Assembly: GCA_019634415.1 (NCBI GenBank)
Contig: JAHQVJ010000202.1
Span: 1 to 64,000 of the forward strand
Reading direction: 5' to 3'
Length of the DNA stretch: 64,000 bases
Origin: Myxococcales bacterium
GTDB taxonomy: Bacteria > Myxococcota_A > UBA796 > GCA-2862545
Shown here: one piece after another, positions 1 to 8,253 of the stretch
Layout of the letters: the number at the start of each line of letters is the position of its first letter
Numbering within the stretch: position 1 is the first letter of the stretch
Translations under genes and position numbers: made by a program
The notes under the pieces: generated by a model
What the model saw: the letters and a program-made list of their open reading frames with translations, nothing else
What the model was told of the DNA's origin: nothing
The model's database searches: none

Positions 1-139
1 AGACAAGAAGACGGAAATGGGGAGCAGAGGCTGGGCCATCACCGCCACGCTACCTCAGCCGACCAATAAGTGTAATCCTAGCGAAGTTCCAGTCACCCCT
101 AACGACAACCCTCGACCTACTCCCGACACCAGATACGGC

Positions 140-913
140 TCACCTCTCCTTTCCGTCCACCACCACCGCGAACCCTTCCGCTTGCAGCCTCTTTGCGTGC
201 TCGCCCTCCACGACCCACACCTCCACCAGCCACCCCGCCTCCTGCCACCTCCGCAGGTGCCGCAGATCGATGTCACTGCGCGGGGCCAGCACCGAGGCCC
301 CCAGCCACCTCGCAGGGGCGCTGACGGGAATTCCCGCCACTGGCCACCCCAAGGGCAGCTCCGGAGCGATCCGGCGGATCTGCCAGGCCGCCACCGGCTG
401 AAAGGCGCTCAGCCACACCCGCCCCTCGCCCTCCGCCCGCACCAGCGCCGCCACCTCGCGCACCAGCCGTCCGCTTCCCAGCACGCCCGTCTTCACGTCC
501 AGCTCCACCCACAGACCCAGCTCTCGAGTCAGCCTCAGAGCGTCTTGCAGCCTCGGGGCCCCCGCCACCTGGTCCGCGTCGTGGGCGCACACCGGCCCGT
601 CCGGTCCCGCGCGCACGTCCAGCTCCACGGCCTCGAACCCCGCAGCGGCAGCAGTGCGCATCGCCTGCAGCGAGTTCTCGGGTGCATCCGCAAGCCCCGC
701 CCGATGCGCGATCCGCATGCCGGCAATCGCGGGCGGCGGCGCTGGCGGAGCCGAGGGCCGTAGGGCCACCAGTGACCCTGCTGCCCCGATCACGAGCAGC
801 CCGAGGGCACACGCGAAGACGCCGACGTACCGCAGCCGCCGGAGAGAACGGCCGGGAGCGGGCCGGTTCCCTACCCTTTGGCGGGCTTCGCTGTTGCGCC
901 CTACGACACGCAC
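140..913 (-). CDS. Glycerophosphodiester phosphodiesterase family protein, membrane-anchored
   Basis: A 257-residue protein predicted to hydrolyse glycerophosphodiesters to glycerol-3-phosphate and an alcohol. The GDPD signature is visible: His70-Arg followed by APENS (Glu79), then ELDV (Glu97, Asp99) and CAHD (His111), with a second acidic strand ELDVK. Residues 29-51 form one hydrophobic segment, so the catalytic domain is probably periplasmic and tethered. The start is a GTG at 913 with no convincing ribosome-binding site. The first 27 or so residues are Arg-rich and lie over a palindrome cluster (846-960), so the N-terminus may derive from a repeat. It is the last gene of a minus-strand group behind the acetyltransferase (60-bp gap). 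Family call is fairly secure; substrate unknown. Confidence 0.8.
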   Translation of the reverse strand: MRVVGRNSEARQRVGNRPAPGRSLRRLRYVGVFACALGLLVIGAAGSLVALRPSAPPAPPPAIAGMRIAHRAGLADAPENSLQAMRTAAAAGFEAVELDVRAGPDGPVCAHDADQVAGAPRLQDALRLTRELGLWVELDVKTGVLGSGRLVREVAALVRAEGEGRVWLSAFQPVAAWQIRRIAPELPLGWPVAGIPVSAPARWLGASVLAPRSDIDLRHLRRWQEAGWLVEVWVVEGEHAKRLQAEGFAVVVDGKER

Positions 914-960
914 GAACGCGCACCGGGTCGGACCTTCGGGGCTTCGCCCCGGCAGGTCTG
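846..960. repeat. Cluster of palindromic elements between GNAT and GDPD genes
   Basis: Three imperfect inverted repeats lie side by side. The first pairs 846-853 (GAACGGCC) with 861-869. The second pairs a GGCGGGC arm near 880 with GCGCCC near 896. The third is centred near 945, where GGGGC-TTC-GCCCC sits inside outer arms GGACCT/AGGTC. The first two resemble, in order and in words such as TTCCCT and CTTCG, the element inside the acetyltransferase gene at 1189-1255. They occupy the intergenic gap and the first codons of the GDPD gene. A REP/BIME-like family is my inference. Confidence 0.45.
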
Positions 961-973
961 CGTCCCGAGAGCT

Positions 974-1615
974 CTAGGACCCAAGCACACGCCGCACCAG
1001 CACCCGACGATCCTGCCGCTCCACCTCGGCGAAGCCCTCCGACAGATACAGCGCCGCCGGCCCCGTGAACTGCTCCATCGCCGGCGCCTCCCGATCCGCC
1101 GCCGCCCGCGCCACCACCGAGGCGAACCCCCGCTCCGTCAAGTGCGTCACCGCCTGGCGCAGCAGCGCCCGCGCCTCCCCCTGCCGGCGGAATCCCGCGC
1201 GACTCCGTCGCGCTACGATTCCCTTGGGCCCTCGCCTTCGGCTGCGGGCCTTCCGGTGCGTCGGCGCCACCACGAAGCACACGATGAAGGCCTCGCCCTC
1301 GTTCTGCGGCTGCACCTCGCAAAGCGGCGTGTGGAAGCGCTGGGCCGGACCCAGGTGCACCCAGCCCACGGCCTGCTCCCCCTCGAAGGCCAGCAGCCCG
1401 TCCACCTCCCCCGCTCGCAGCTTGGGCTCCATCGCCGCCCGGTTCTCGCCCGAGGCACACGCAGCGTCGAACGCATCGAAGCCGCCGCCCCCGAACAGGA
1501 AGCAGCGGCAGTAGCACCCGGACCAACCCGGGTTGTCGGCGAAGGCCGGCCCGTCGAAGAAGGCCAGCCAGGCATCGGTCCACTCAGGGGTCAGCGCACG
1601 GATCGTCAGGGCCAT
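974..1615 (-). CDS. GNAT-family N-acetyltransferase with an in-frame palindromic insertion
   Basis: A 213-residue acetyl-CoA-dependent acetyltransferase of unknown substrate. The GNAT core is recognisable: central strand FIVCFVVAP, then the acetyl-CoA loop and helix RQGEARALLRQAV, and a C-terminal ALYLSEGF segment. The loop is interrupted: between APTHR and RQGEAR lie 22 extra, mostly Arg/Gly/Ser residues encoded by 66 bases (1190-1255) that form nested palindromes. Removing them restores a normal HRRQGEARALL loop. The ATG at 1615 begins MALTIRAL, a typical GNAT N-terminus. The gene starts 20 bases after the lipoprotein stop and is probably cotranscribed with it. Whether the enzyme is active with the insert is unknown. 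Confidence 0.8.
   Translation of the reverse strand: MALTIRALTPEWTDAWLAFFDGPAFADNPGWSGCYCRCFLFGGGGFDAFDAACASGENRAAMEPKLRAGEVDGLLAFEGEQAVGWVHLGPAQRFHTPLCEVQPQNEGEAFIVCFVVAPTHRKARSRRRGPKGIVARRSRAGFRRQGEARALLRQAVTHLTERGFASVVARAAADREAPAMEQFTGPAALYLSEGFAEVERQDRRVLVRRVLGS
1189..1255. repeat. Palindromic element inserted in frame in a coding sequence
   Basis: Two adjacent palindromes fill this stretch. The first is nested: outer arms GGAATC (1189-1194) and GATTCC (1217-1222), inner arms GCGCGAC (1197-1203) and GTCGCGC (1207-1213). The second pairs GGCCC near 1227 with GGGCC near 1246 around a GCC-TTC-GGC tip. The inserted length is 66 bases, so the reading frame is kept. This is similar in principle to protein-coding palindromic elements known in Rickettsia. 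Confidence 0.6.
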
Positions 1616-1635
1616 GCCCCACTCTACCTCGCCGC

Positions 1636-2577
1636 TCAGTTCCAGCAGGTGGCGTCGGGCTGATCGTCGATGTCGACCCAGAAGCGCGGCTCGGACCCCA
1701 CGTTGCCGTAGGCCAGGAAGTTCCAGCCCCAGCCGTCGTGGAACTCCGCCGTGCGCCAGTCCGGACCGAACTCCGACGCACACAGCGCGTCCGCGTCCGC
1801 CAGCGTGCTCAGGCCGTCCGTGAACGGCGCCACCGGAGGGGTCGTCGCCACCACCCCACCCGACCAGGTGAAGTAGCTGCTCGTCGTCGGCACGCTCGCT
1901 GGCTGCGGCATGCCCAGATCCGAGAAGCACAGCAGCGGCAGGGCCGTGTTGCACGACGTGTCGCCGTCGATGGGATCGCACTGGGTACCGTTGTCGCAGC
2001 CCACCGTCACCACACCCGTCACCGCGTCCACGTCCTTGCGCAGCCAGGTCATGCCCTTGCCGATCTCCACGGGCTCCAGCACGTCATCGGCGGGCAGCTC
2101 CACGAGCGGGTAGTAGCCGCACATCCTGCAGGAGAAGTCCAGACCGTCGAGCAGCGAGTACGTGGCAGGCAGGCTCAGGGGTCCCAGATCGGACTGCGAC
2201 TCCCCGTAGCTGCCCGAACCCGGCGTGGTGGAGGTGACGCTCGCCCCCGCGGCCGTCAGGGCCGCCAGGCTGTAGACGTCGTCGCAGTAGTAATCGGCGG
2301 TGCCGTGGGCGATGCCGTCGTCGGCCACGGCCCAGGTGTCGGTGCCGTACAGCGCGCTCATGGCCGCGAGCTCGCCCGCGTCCCAGCTGATGGGGACGGA
2401 CGTGTGCTCGGTGCCCTCGTGGCACCACGGCGCACGCTCCGAACCCGTCGGGCCCGTCGCCGTGGGCTCGGGTCGGCTCTCGGTGAGGTGGTCACAGGTG
2501 CCCTGCGCGGCGGGCACGGAGCCCTCGAGCTCGGGGCAACCAGCGAGGGCGAGCAGGAACAGAGCGGAGCGGGACAT
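1636..2577 (-). CDS. Hypothetical lipoprotein
   Basis: A 313-residue protein I do not recognise. It begins MSRSALFLLALAGC, a short lipoprotein signal peptide with the lipobox Cys at position 14, so it should be a lipid-anchored envelope protein. The body is Asp/Thr/Gly-rich with scattered Cys (CRMCGYYP, CNTALPLLC) that could form disulfides. The C-terminal third, with DALCASEFGPDWRTAEFHDG and a Trp-rich end, resembles sequences seen in secreted deltaproteobacterial proteins of unknown function. The ATG at 2577 has GGAGG five bases upstream. It opens the minus-strand group leading to the acetyltransferase, and is divergent from the kinase operon across 88 bases. Confidence 0.7.
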   Translation of the reverse strand: MSRSALFLLALAGCPELEGSVPAAQGTCDHLTESRPEPTATGPTGSERAPWCHEGTEHTSVPISWDAGELAAMSALYGTDTWAVADDGIAHGTADYYCDDVYSLAALTAAGASVTSTTPGSGSYGESQSDLGPLSLPATYSLLDGLDFSCRMCGYYPLVELPADDVLEPVEIGKGMTWLRKDVDAVTGVVTVGCDNGTQCDPIDGDTSCNTALPLLCFSDLGMPQPASVPTTSSYFTWSGGVVATTPPVAPFTDGLSTLADADALCASEFGPDWRTAEFHDGWGWNFLAYGNVGSEPRFWVDIDDQPDATCWN

Positions 2578-2665
2578 CAGGCCTCCAAGGCACACCCAAG
2601 GCATGGCCCGCTGTGGCGCAGAGGGGATCTCCCCGATCTCACCCCCAGCCCCGATAATCGACTCC

Positions 2666-5050
2666 ATGCCTTCTGATCCCCTCGCCGACTGGGCACGCAC
2701 CCACGGCATCCACGACGACGCCCTGCGCGACCTACAGCGCCTGCTCGACGCCCAGGCCGCAGACGTCCCGGCCTTCAGCGGCGTGTGGTCCACCCTGCAG
2801 CTCGCCCCGGACCCGACCGCCGCACCCGTGGACCTCCCGACGGGCTCGGATGCACACCTCACCCCCCTCGAGCCCCTCGGCGCGGGCGGCATGGGGGAGG
2901 TGCTGCGCGCCCACGACGCCCGGCTCGGCCGCGACGTGGCCCTGAAGGTGCTGCAGCCCCGCCACATGGGCTCACAGGCCCTGCGCGCCCGCTTCCTCGC
3001 GGAAGCCCAGGCCCAAGCGCAGCTCGCCCACCCCGGCATCGTGCCCGTGCACGAGATCGGCACGCTGGCGGACGGTCGCCCCTTCTTCACCATGCGCATC
3101 AACCGTGGCCGCGATCTGCACCACGTGATCCAAGAGCTGCACGACACCGAGCACCCCGATCCCGAGGCCGCCCTGCGCCGCGTGGTCGAGGTGGTGCGTC
3201 GTGCCACCGAGGTGGTCGCCTACGCCCACAGCAAGGGAGTGCTGCACCGCGACCTCAAGCCCGCCAACGTGATGGTGGGCGCCTTCGGTGAGGTGCAGGT
3301 CATCGACTGGGGGCTCGTGCTCGCCGACGGCACCCAGGCCGACGTCGTGGCGGGCACCCCCGGCTACATGCCCCCGGAGCAAGCCGCTGGCGAGACCGTG
3401 GGGCCCGCCAGCGACGTGTTCGCCCTCGGCCGGATCCTCACGGACCTCCTGCGAGACCACGCTCCGCAGGGGCTCGCCGAGGTGGTCGCACGCGCCACGA
3501 TGCCCGATCCCGCAGCGCGCTACCCCCACGCTGGCGCCCTCGCCCAGGCCCTGTCCGACTGGCTCGACGGCGCCGCCCGCCGTGCCAAGGCCCGCCAGTT
3601 CCTCACCGAGGCCGCCGAGCTGCAGCCCGAGGCCGAGCGCTGGACCCGTCAGGCCGAGGTCCACGAGGCCGCCGCCGCTGCCCTGAAGGTCCAGATCCAC
3701 CCCTCGGCTCCCCTCGACGAGAAGGCCGACTGGTGGCGGGAGCAAGACGAAGCCGCCCGCTGCCGCACGCTCGCCCGGACCGCTCAGCGCACCCGGGTGG
3801 AGCGCCTGCTCCAGGCCCTGTCCCACGACCCCGACTCCCCCGAGGCCACCCGGCAGCTCGCCGCTTGGCACCGCGATCAGGTCGTTCGGGCCGAGGCCCG
3901 CGCCGATCACGCCGCCGCCCAGACCGCCGAGGCCCGGCTGCGGCTGTACGATCGCGGAGAGCACACCGCCTTCCTGCAGGGCACCGGCACCGTCACGCTG
4001 GTGACCGAGCCCGCGGGTGCCTCCGTGGGCCTGTTCCGCCTCGTCGAGGAGCAGCGACGGCTCACCCCCGTCTTCGAGCGCGACCTCGGCCGCACCCCCC
4101 TCACCGAGGTGCCCCTGGAGCGGGGCAGCTGGCTGCTGCGCATCGAGGCACAGCGACACCAGGTCGTCGACTACCCCGTCTACATCGGGCGCCTCGAGCA
4201 CTGGACCGGAACGGCCCCCGACGCCGACACCCCGCACCCCGTGGTGCTGCCCACCCTCGGCTCGCTGGATCCGGACGACTGCTACGTGCCCGCAGGCTGG
4301 TTTCGCTTCGGCGACGACCGCAGCAGGCTGCAGGCCTGGCCCGCCGAGCGTCGCTGGCTTCCCGCCTTCGTCATGCGACGCTTTCCCGTCACCAACCGCG
4401 ACTTCATCGCGTTCCTCGACGACCTCGTGGCGCGGGGAGAGACCGCCCTCGCCGAGCGCTACGTGCCTCGCGCCCAGCGCGCGCAGGGCGACGACCGCAT
4501 CGAGCCCGTCTACGCCCGCAACGACGACGGCACCCACCGCCTCGTGCCCGACGGAGACGGCGATCTGTGGGATGTGGACTGGCCCGTGGTGCAGGTCGAC
4601 TGGGTCGCTGCCCGCGCCTACGCCGCCTGGGTCGCCGAGCGCACCGGACAGCCGTGGCGTCTGCCGCGCGAGGACGAGTGGGAGAAGGCCGCCCGCGGCG
4701 TGGACGGACGCATCTATCCCTGGGGCGACCGCTTCGACAGCACCTTCGCGCTGGTGCGCACCTCGTTCCGAGGCCGCCCCACCCTCGCCCCCGTGCAGGA
4801 CTTCCCGCTCGACTGCAGCGTGTACGGCGTGCGCGGCATGGCCGGCGGCGTGCGCGACTGGTGCCAGGAGCGCTTCGCTCGACCCGGCGTGCCTCCCCCT
4901 CCGGAGCACACGCCGGGGGAGCGCCTGCTGCGAGGCGGGTGCTGGCACTTCAAGGCCGCGACCGCCGGCACCACCGTGCGAGCACGGCTGTACCAGGAAC
5001 GCGTCAGCGACCTCGTGGGGTTTCGCTTGGTGCGACCGCTCGTTCGCTGA
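2666..5050 (+). CDS. Ser/Thr protein kinase fused to PEGA-like and FGE-sulfatase-fold domains
   Basis: A 794-residue Hanks-type kinase fusion. The kinase domain spans about 65-320: P-loop GAGGMGEV near residue 72, the VALK lysine near 93, the catalytic loop HRDLKPANV at 194, and DWG in place of DFG at 214. An Ala/Glu/Arg-rich helical linker follows. A PEGA-like beta segment lies near 435-510 (VTEPAGASVGLF, TPLTEVPLERG). A formylglycine-generating-enzyme/sulfatase-modifying fold covers about 540-794 (RFPVTNRDF, WRLPREDEWEKAARG, YPWGD, LLRGGCWHF, GFRLVRP). The Cys pair of true FGE is not visible, so this domain is probably a binding module. There is no transmembrane helix. The ATG at 2666 was chosen because it begins just ahead of the helical N-terminus. 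It heads a three-gene plus-strand operon. Confidence 0.88.
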   Translation: MPSDPLADWARTHGIHDDALRDLQRLLDAQAADVPAFSGVWSTLQLAPDPTAAPVDLPTGSDAHLTPLEPLGAGGMGEVLRAHDARLGRDVALKVLQPRHMGSQALRARFLAEAQAQAQLAHPGIVPVHEIGTLADGRPFFTMRINRGRDLHHVIQELHDTEHPDPEAALRRVVEVVRRATEVVAYAHSKGVLHRDLKPANVMVGAFGEVQVIDWGLVLADGTQADVVAGTPGYMPPEQAAGETVGPASDVFALGRILTDLLRDHAPQGLAEVVARATMPDPAARYPHAGALAQALSDWLDGAARRAKARQFLTEAAELQPEAERWTRQAEVHEAAAAALKVQIHPSAPLDEKADWWREQDEAARCRTLARTAQRTRVERLLQALSHDPDSPEATRQLAAWHRDQVVRAEARADHAAAQTAEARLRLYDRGEHTAFLQGTGTVTLVTEPAGASVGLFRLVEEQRRLTPVFERDLGRTPLTEVPLERGSWLLRIEAQRHQVVDYPVYIGRLEHWTGTAPDADTPHPVVLPTLGSLDPDDCYVPAGWFRFGDDRSRLQAWPAERRWLPAFVMRRFPVTNRDFIAFLDDLVARGETALAERYVPRAQRAQGDDRIEPVYARNDDGTHRLVPDGDGDLWDVDWPVVQVDWVAARAYAAWVAERTGQPWRLPREDEWEKAARGVDGRIYPWGDRFDSTFALVRTSFRGRPTLAPVQDFPLDCSVYGVRGMAGGVRDWCQERFARPGVPPPPEHTPGERLLRGGCWHFKAATAGTTVRARLYQERVSDLVGFRLVRPLVR

Positions 5051-5064
5051 GCTAGGCTCGATCG

Positions 5065-5895
5065 ATGAGATCCAACATCCTGTTCGTCGCCGTGTGTGCC
5101 ACCGCCTGTGGTGAGCCCCCCCTGGCCACCTTCACCGTGGCCTGTGCCGATCAGGACTGCACCGCCGCGCGGCTCACCGCCGACGATCCCGGAGCCACCA
5201 CCGTGTTCGCCTGGGTCGTGGACGGCCAGGTGACCGACTCCGGCGCCACCTTCGAGCTCACGGGCGATCTGACGGCCGCGCAGCACGTGCAGCTCGAGGC
5301 CACCAGCCCAGGCGGCGCCACCTCGTCCGCGATGTGGCTCGTGGCCAGCGAGGCACTGCAGCAACAAGCCGACGGCACGTGGCTGCCCGAGGGCCAGGGC
5401 TTCGAGATCGTGTCCAGCGGCGACCGCACCGTCGACGTGGAGTGCGACCTGAACATCATCACCACCATCGGGGGCTGCTTCACCGCCACCACACCCCTCG
5501 CCTTGCACCTGTCCAGCCCCTCTGCTGCCGCGGCTCCGCCCTCTCCCATGGGCTCCCCCAACTACGCGGCCCCTGCCACCTTCGTCCCTGCCGGGCCACC
5601 CACCATCGCCAGTGGCGGCTGGGGCGGTGCGCGCGCTTGGTCCGGCACCGGCAGCGTGGAAGACAGCTGGGACCCCCTGTTGCCCTCTGCGTCTGGGGTG
5701 ACCCCGCGGTTCGAGGCCCACTTCACCCCCGCCAGCGCCACCGACAGCCACTGGGTGGTGCTGCAGCTGCCCGGCGCCACCGCGAGCTACCACGCCAACG
5801 CCGTGCACCTCGACTGCTCGGGCGCCAACCTCTCCGTCGGCTCGGTGCCCATCGACACGCGCACCCTCGACGCCTGGGCTGCGAGCAGCCGCTGA
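5065..5895 (+). CDS. Hypothetical lipoprotein in kinase operon
   Basis: A 276-residue protein of no recognised family. MRSNILFVAVCATACGEPP carries a lipobox Cys at 15. The following ~100 residues (FAWVVDGQVTDSGATFELTG) look like a PKD/Ig-type beta-sandwich, and the remainder is Ala/Pro/Ser/Thr-rich. It starts 14 bases after the kinase stop, and its own stop overlaps the next start (TGATG at 5893-5897), so it is almost certainly cotranscribed and translationally coupled with the FHA-like gene. A role in envelope sensing upstream of the kinase is possible but unproven. Confidence 0.65.
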   Translation: MRSNILFVAVCATACGEPPLATFTVACADQDCTAARLTADDPGATTVFAWVVDGQVTDSGATFELTGDLTAAQHVQLEATSPGGATSSAMWLVASEALQQQADGTWLPEGQGFEIVSSGDRTVDVECDLNIITTIGGCFTATTPLALHLSSPSAAAAPPSPMGSPNYAAPATFVPAGPPTIASGGWGGARAWSGTGSVEDSWDPLLPSASGVTPRFEAHFTPASATDSHWVVLQLPGATASYHANAVHLDCSGANLSVGSVPIDTRTLDAWAASSR

Positions 5896-6797
5896 TGCGC
5901 GCCCGGGTGTGCGTGATCCCGCCCGACGGCACCGAGGTGTGGCTCCACCCCGGCGACCTGGTCGGACGCTCCCACGCGGCCGCACTGCAGCTGCAGGACA
6001 TGCGGGTCAGCGAGGCCCACGCCATGGTGAGCCTGCGCGGCGGGCAGCTGAAGCTGCTGGCCCTGCGGGGGCGCCTGGCCACCGACGGCAGCCCCGTGAG
6101 CGAGGTCGCGCTGCAGGCCGGTCAGACCGTTCGCCTGGCCTCGGGGGTGTCGCTGGGCATCAACCACGTGGAGCTGCCCGACCACGTGCTCGCCGTGCAG
6201 GGCGACGACCTGCCACACACCCCGCTGATGCAGCACTCCGCCTCGCTGCTCACCCACCCCGCCCCGGCCCTACGCAAGGGCTACGTCGACGACGCGCCCG
6301 CCTACCTGTGGAGCGACGGCGAGGGCTTCTGGCTGCGTGTGGGAGAAGACAGCCCCGTGAAGCTCGAGGCGGGAACCCAGTGGCAGCTCGGGCCCCGCAG
6401 CTTCGAGGCCGTGGCAGTGCCCCTGCAGCGCCTCGCCGCTCCCTCCACCCGCGGTCCGGGGCGGCTGCACGCGCCGCTGCGCATCGTGGCGCACTTCGAC
6501 ACCGCCGCCATCCACCGGCCCGGGGAGCCTGCCTTGGGCCTCGGTGGCACGTCCGCACGCATCCTCTCCGAGCTGGTCGCCCTCGACGGACCCGCCTCCT
6601 GGTCCACCATCGCCCGCCAGCTGTGGCGCGACGTGCCCGAGGAGCTGCATCTGCGCCGTCGCTGGGACAAGAACCTCGCCCGCCTGCGGCAGAAGCTCCG
6701 GCAAGCCGGGATCCGCCCCGATCTCATCCGGTCCGACGGCTCGGGTCAGTGCGAGCTGCTGCTGTACGAAGGCGACGAGACCGTGGACCACACGTGA
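5895..6797 (+). CDS. FHA-like / winged-helix-type regulatory protein
   Basis: A 300-residue cytoplasmic protein. The N-terminal ~100 residues have an FHA-like pattern (LVGRSHAAALQLQDMRVSEAHAMVSL, read in two parts: GRS near 20, S..H near 35), a phosphothreonine-peptide-binding fold. The C-terminal ~90 residues resemble a winged-helix DNA-binding domain of OmpR/SARP type: ARILSELVALDG, WSTIARQLWRDV, RRRWDKNLARLRQKLRQAGI. A phospho-dependent regulator acting with the kinase two genes upstream is a sensible inference. Its start overlaps the preceding stop by one base. Only tandem repeats lie directly downstream. Confidence 0.65.
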   Translation: MRARVCVIPPDGTEVWLHPGDLVGRSHAAALQLQDMRVSEAHAMVSLRGGQLKLLALRGRLATDGSPVSEVALQAGQTVRLASGVSLGINHVELPDHVLAVQGDDLPHTPLMQHSASLLTHPAPALRKGYVDDAPAYLWSDGEGFWLRVGEDSPVKLEAGTQWQLGPRSFEAVAVPLQRLAAPSTRGPGRLHAPLRIVAHFDTAAIHRPGEPALGLGGTSARILSELVALDGPASWSTIARQLWRDVPEELHLRRRWDKNLARLRQKLRQAGIRPDLIRSDGSGQCELLLYEGDETVDHT

Positions 6798-6800
6798 GGT

Positions 6801-6904
6801 GTCAGCGGTCAGCCCGTGAGCGGTCAGCCTGTGAGCGGTCAGCCTGTGAGCGGTCAGCCCGTGAGCGGTCAGCTGTGAGCGGTCAGCCTGTGAACGGTCA
6901 GCCT
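6801..6904. repeat. Seven-copy 15-bp tandem repeat
   Basis: Seven head-to-tail units of GTGAGCGGTCAGCCT, one of them 14 bases long and the others differing at one or two positions, run from 6801 to 6904. They begin three bases after the stop of the FHA-like gene. A short TGACTCC duplication follows at about 6914-6928. There are no unique spacers, so this is not a CRISPR array. It resembles the short tandem repeats found between genes in many large bacterial genomes. Confidence 0.9.
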
Positions 6905-7019
6905 TGGCCATGCTGACTCCTGACTCCTGACACCCAAAACCCCACGCCGACATCAGAATTCCACGGTATCGTTGGTCCTAGCATCCAGATCGCCAGCAAC
7001 ACCAACGTGGGAACCAAGC

Positions 7020-8252
7020 ATGTGGTGGTTCACAGCCAGCCTGATGGGCTGCGGCCCAGCGGCACCCGAGACCGACTCTGCCTCCGCCACGTCGACGGAG
7101 CCGAGCTGGGTCCCCATCTCCGAGCAGGAGGTGGTGATCTCGCTGGTGGGAGGCCATCGGCTGTGGCCCCTCGCATCGGGCACACAGCTCGCCGACGTCG
7201 ACCGCGACGGTCACACCGACCTGCTCCTCGGTGTGGAAGGTCCCACCGGCTTGCGGCAGGCCATCGTGCGCGGACCGCTCACCCCCACCGTCGTACCTGC
7301 AGATGCCTGGACCGCCCACAACGCCGAGGTCACCGAGCTGTTCGTGCACGATCTCGATGGCGACGGCCGCACGGACCTGCTGGCGCGACACGATCCAGGC
7401 GGATCCTCTTGGAACACCCCGCCAGCGACCCACTACGCCATCACCGAGGCCTACGACGGCGCAGCCGAGCCCGACGACTCCTGGACGCCCGTCTCCCCGA
7501 GCTTCCCGGAGCTGCTGACGGACACCGACGGAGACGGGATCGCCGACCTCGTCATGGTGGTCGTCGAAGAGGACTCCGGCGTCGAGGAGATCCGCGTGAC
7601 GCGGGGCCCCCTGTCTCGCTTCGACGGCCCCCACGATCTCGCGATCGGCCCCCTCTGCTCCGATCGCCCGTACGGCTTTCCACCGATGCCGAGGGATTGG
7701 GGCATCGTGCCCGACCTGGACGGCGACGGAGCTGCAGAGCTGTGGATGACCTCCTACGGGTGGTCGCTGGGCAACTCGATGTGCGGAGCCTTCGCCGTCT
7801 CCTTGGACGGCACAACGACCATCGACCCCTTCGAAGGCCCCCCATGGTCCGTCGAGGCCGTGCAGCAGGCCACCCCGATCGGGGACTGGACCCAGGATGG
7901 CCGCCCCGAGGTAGCTCACGGACTGTGGCTGTGGGTCTCCCCCGCCGAGCCCGACGCGGCAGGCTGGACGGGAGCCACCCGACTGCCCTTCCCGCCAGGC
8001 GTGCTGTCCCTGCAGCCCCTGCCCGTCGACGTCTCCGGAGACGGCCGGACCGACGCTCTGGGATGGCGCAGCGACTCCGTCGAGGTGGTGCCGTCCGACT
8101 TCGAGGGCTTCGCCAATCTCGAGCCGGCGGTGCGCTTCGAGGTGGACGACTCAGAGCAGATCCTGCCCTACGTCGAGCAGGGCAAGCTCGTAGCCCTGGT
8201 GGTCAGCCCACTCACCGCCACCGTGCGTCGCATCGAGCTGGGCCGACCCTGA
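7020..8252 (+). CDS. FG-GAP/VCBS-repeat lipoprotein
   Basis: A 410-residue surface or periplasmic protein. MWWFTASLMGC gives a lipobox Cys at 11. At least five calcium-binding-type motifs of the FG-GAP/VCBS beta-propeller class are visible: DVDRDGHTDLL, DLDGDGRTDLL, DTDGDGIADLV, DLDGDGAAELW and DVSGDGRTDAL. This suggests one propeller, with adhesive or carbohydrate-binding roles typical of the family. The ATG at 7020 was chosen because it gives a proper lipoprotein signal; longer in-frame starts do not. It is convergent with the next gene, with one base between the two stops. Confidence 0.82.
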   Translation: MWWFTASLMGCGPAAPETDSASATSTEPSWVPISEQEVVISLVGGHRLWPLASGTQLADVDRDGHTDLLLGVEGPTGLRQAIVRGPLTPTVVPADAWTAHNAEVTELFVHDLDGDGRTDLLARHDPGGSSWNTPPATHYAITEAYDGAAEPDDSWTPVSPSFPELLTDTDGDGIADLVMVVVEEDSGVEEIRVTRGPLSRFDGPHDLAIGPLCSDRPYGFPPMPRDWGIVPDLDGDGAAELWMTSYGWSLGNSMCGAFAVSLDGTTTIDPFEGPPWSVEAVQQATPIGDWTQDGRPEVAHGLWLWVSPAEPDAAGWTGATRLPFPPGVLSLQPLPVDVSGDGRTDALGWRSDSVEVVPSDFEGFANLEPAVRFEVDDSEQILPYVEQGKLVALVVSPLTATVRRIELGRP

Positions 8253-8253
8253 T

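Noticed and set aside
1..139. Possible gene fragment at the left edge
   Set aside because: The open plus-strand frame runs through the GDPD gene as an antisense shadow; I see nothing supportable in this stretch.
2972..4948. 658-codon minus-strand open frame across the kinase gene
   Set aside because: High-GC shadow of the kinase; low-complexity translation with no domain.
4300..5050. Functional formylglycine-generating enzyme
   Set aside because: The fold is present, but the catalytic Cys pair near the end is missing and no sulfatase gene is nearby.
6801..6928. Possible CRISPR array
   Set aside because: Units are contiguous 15-bp copies with no unique spacers, and no cas gene is in the window.
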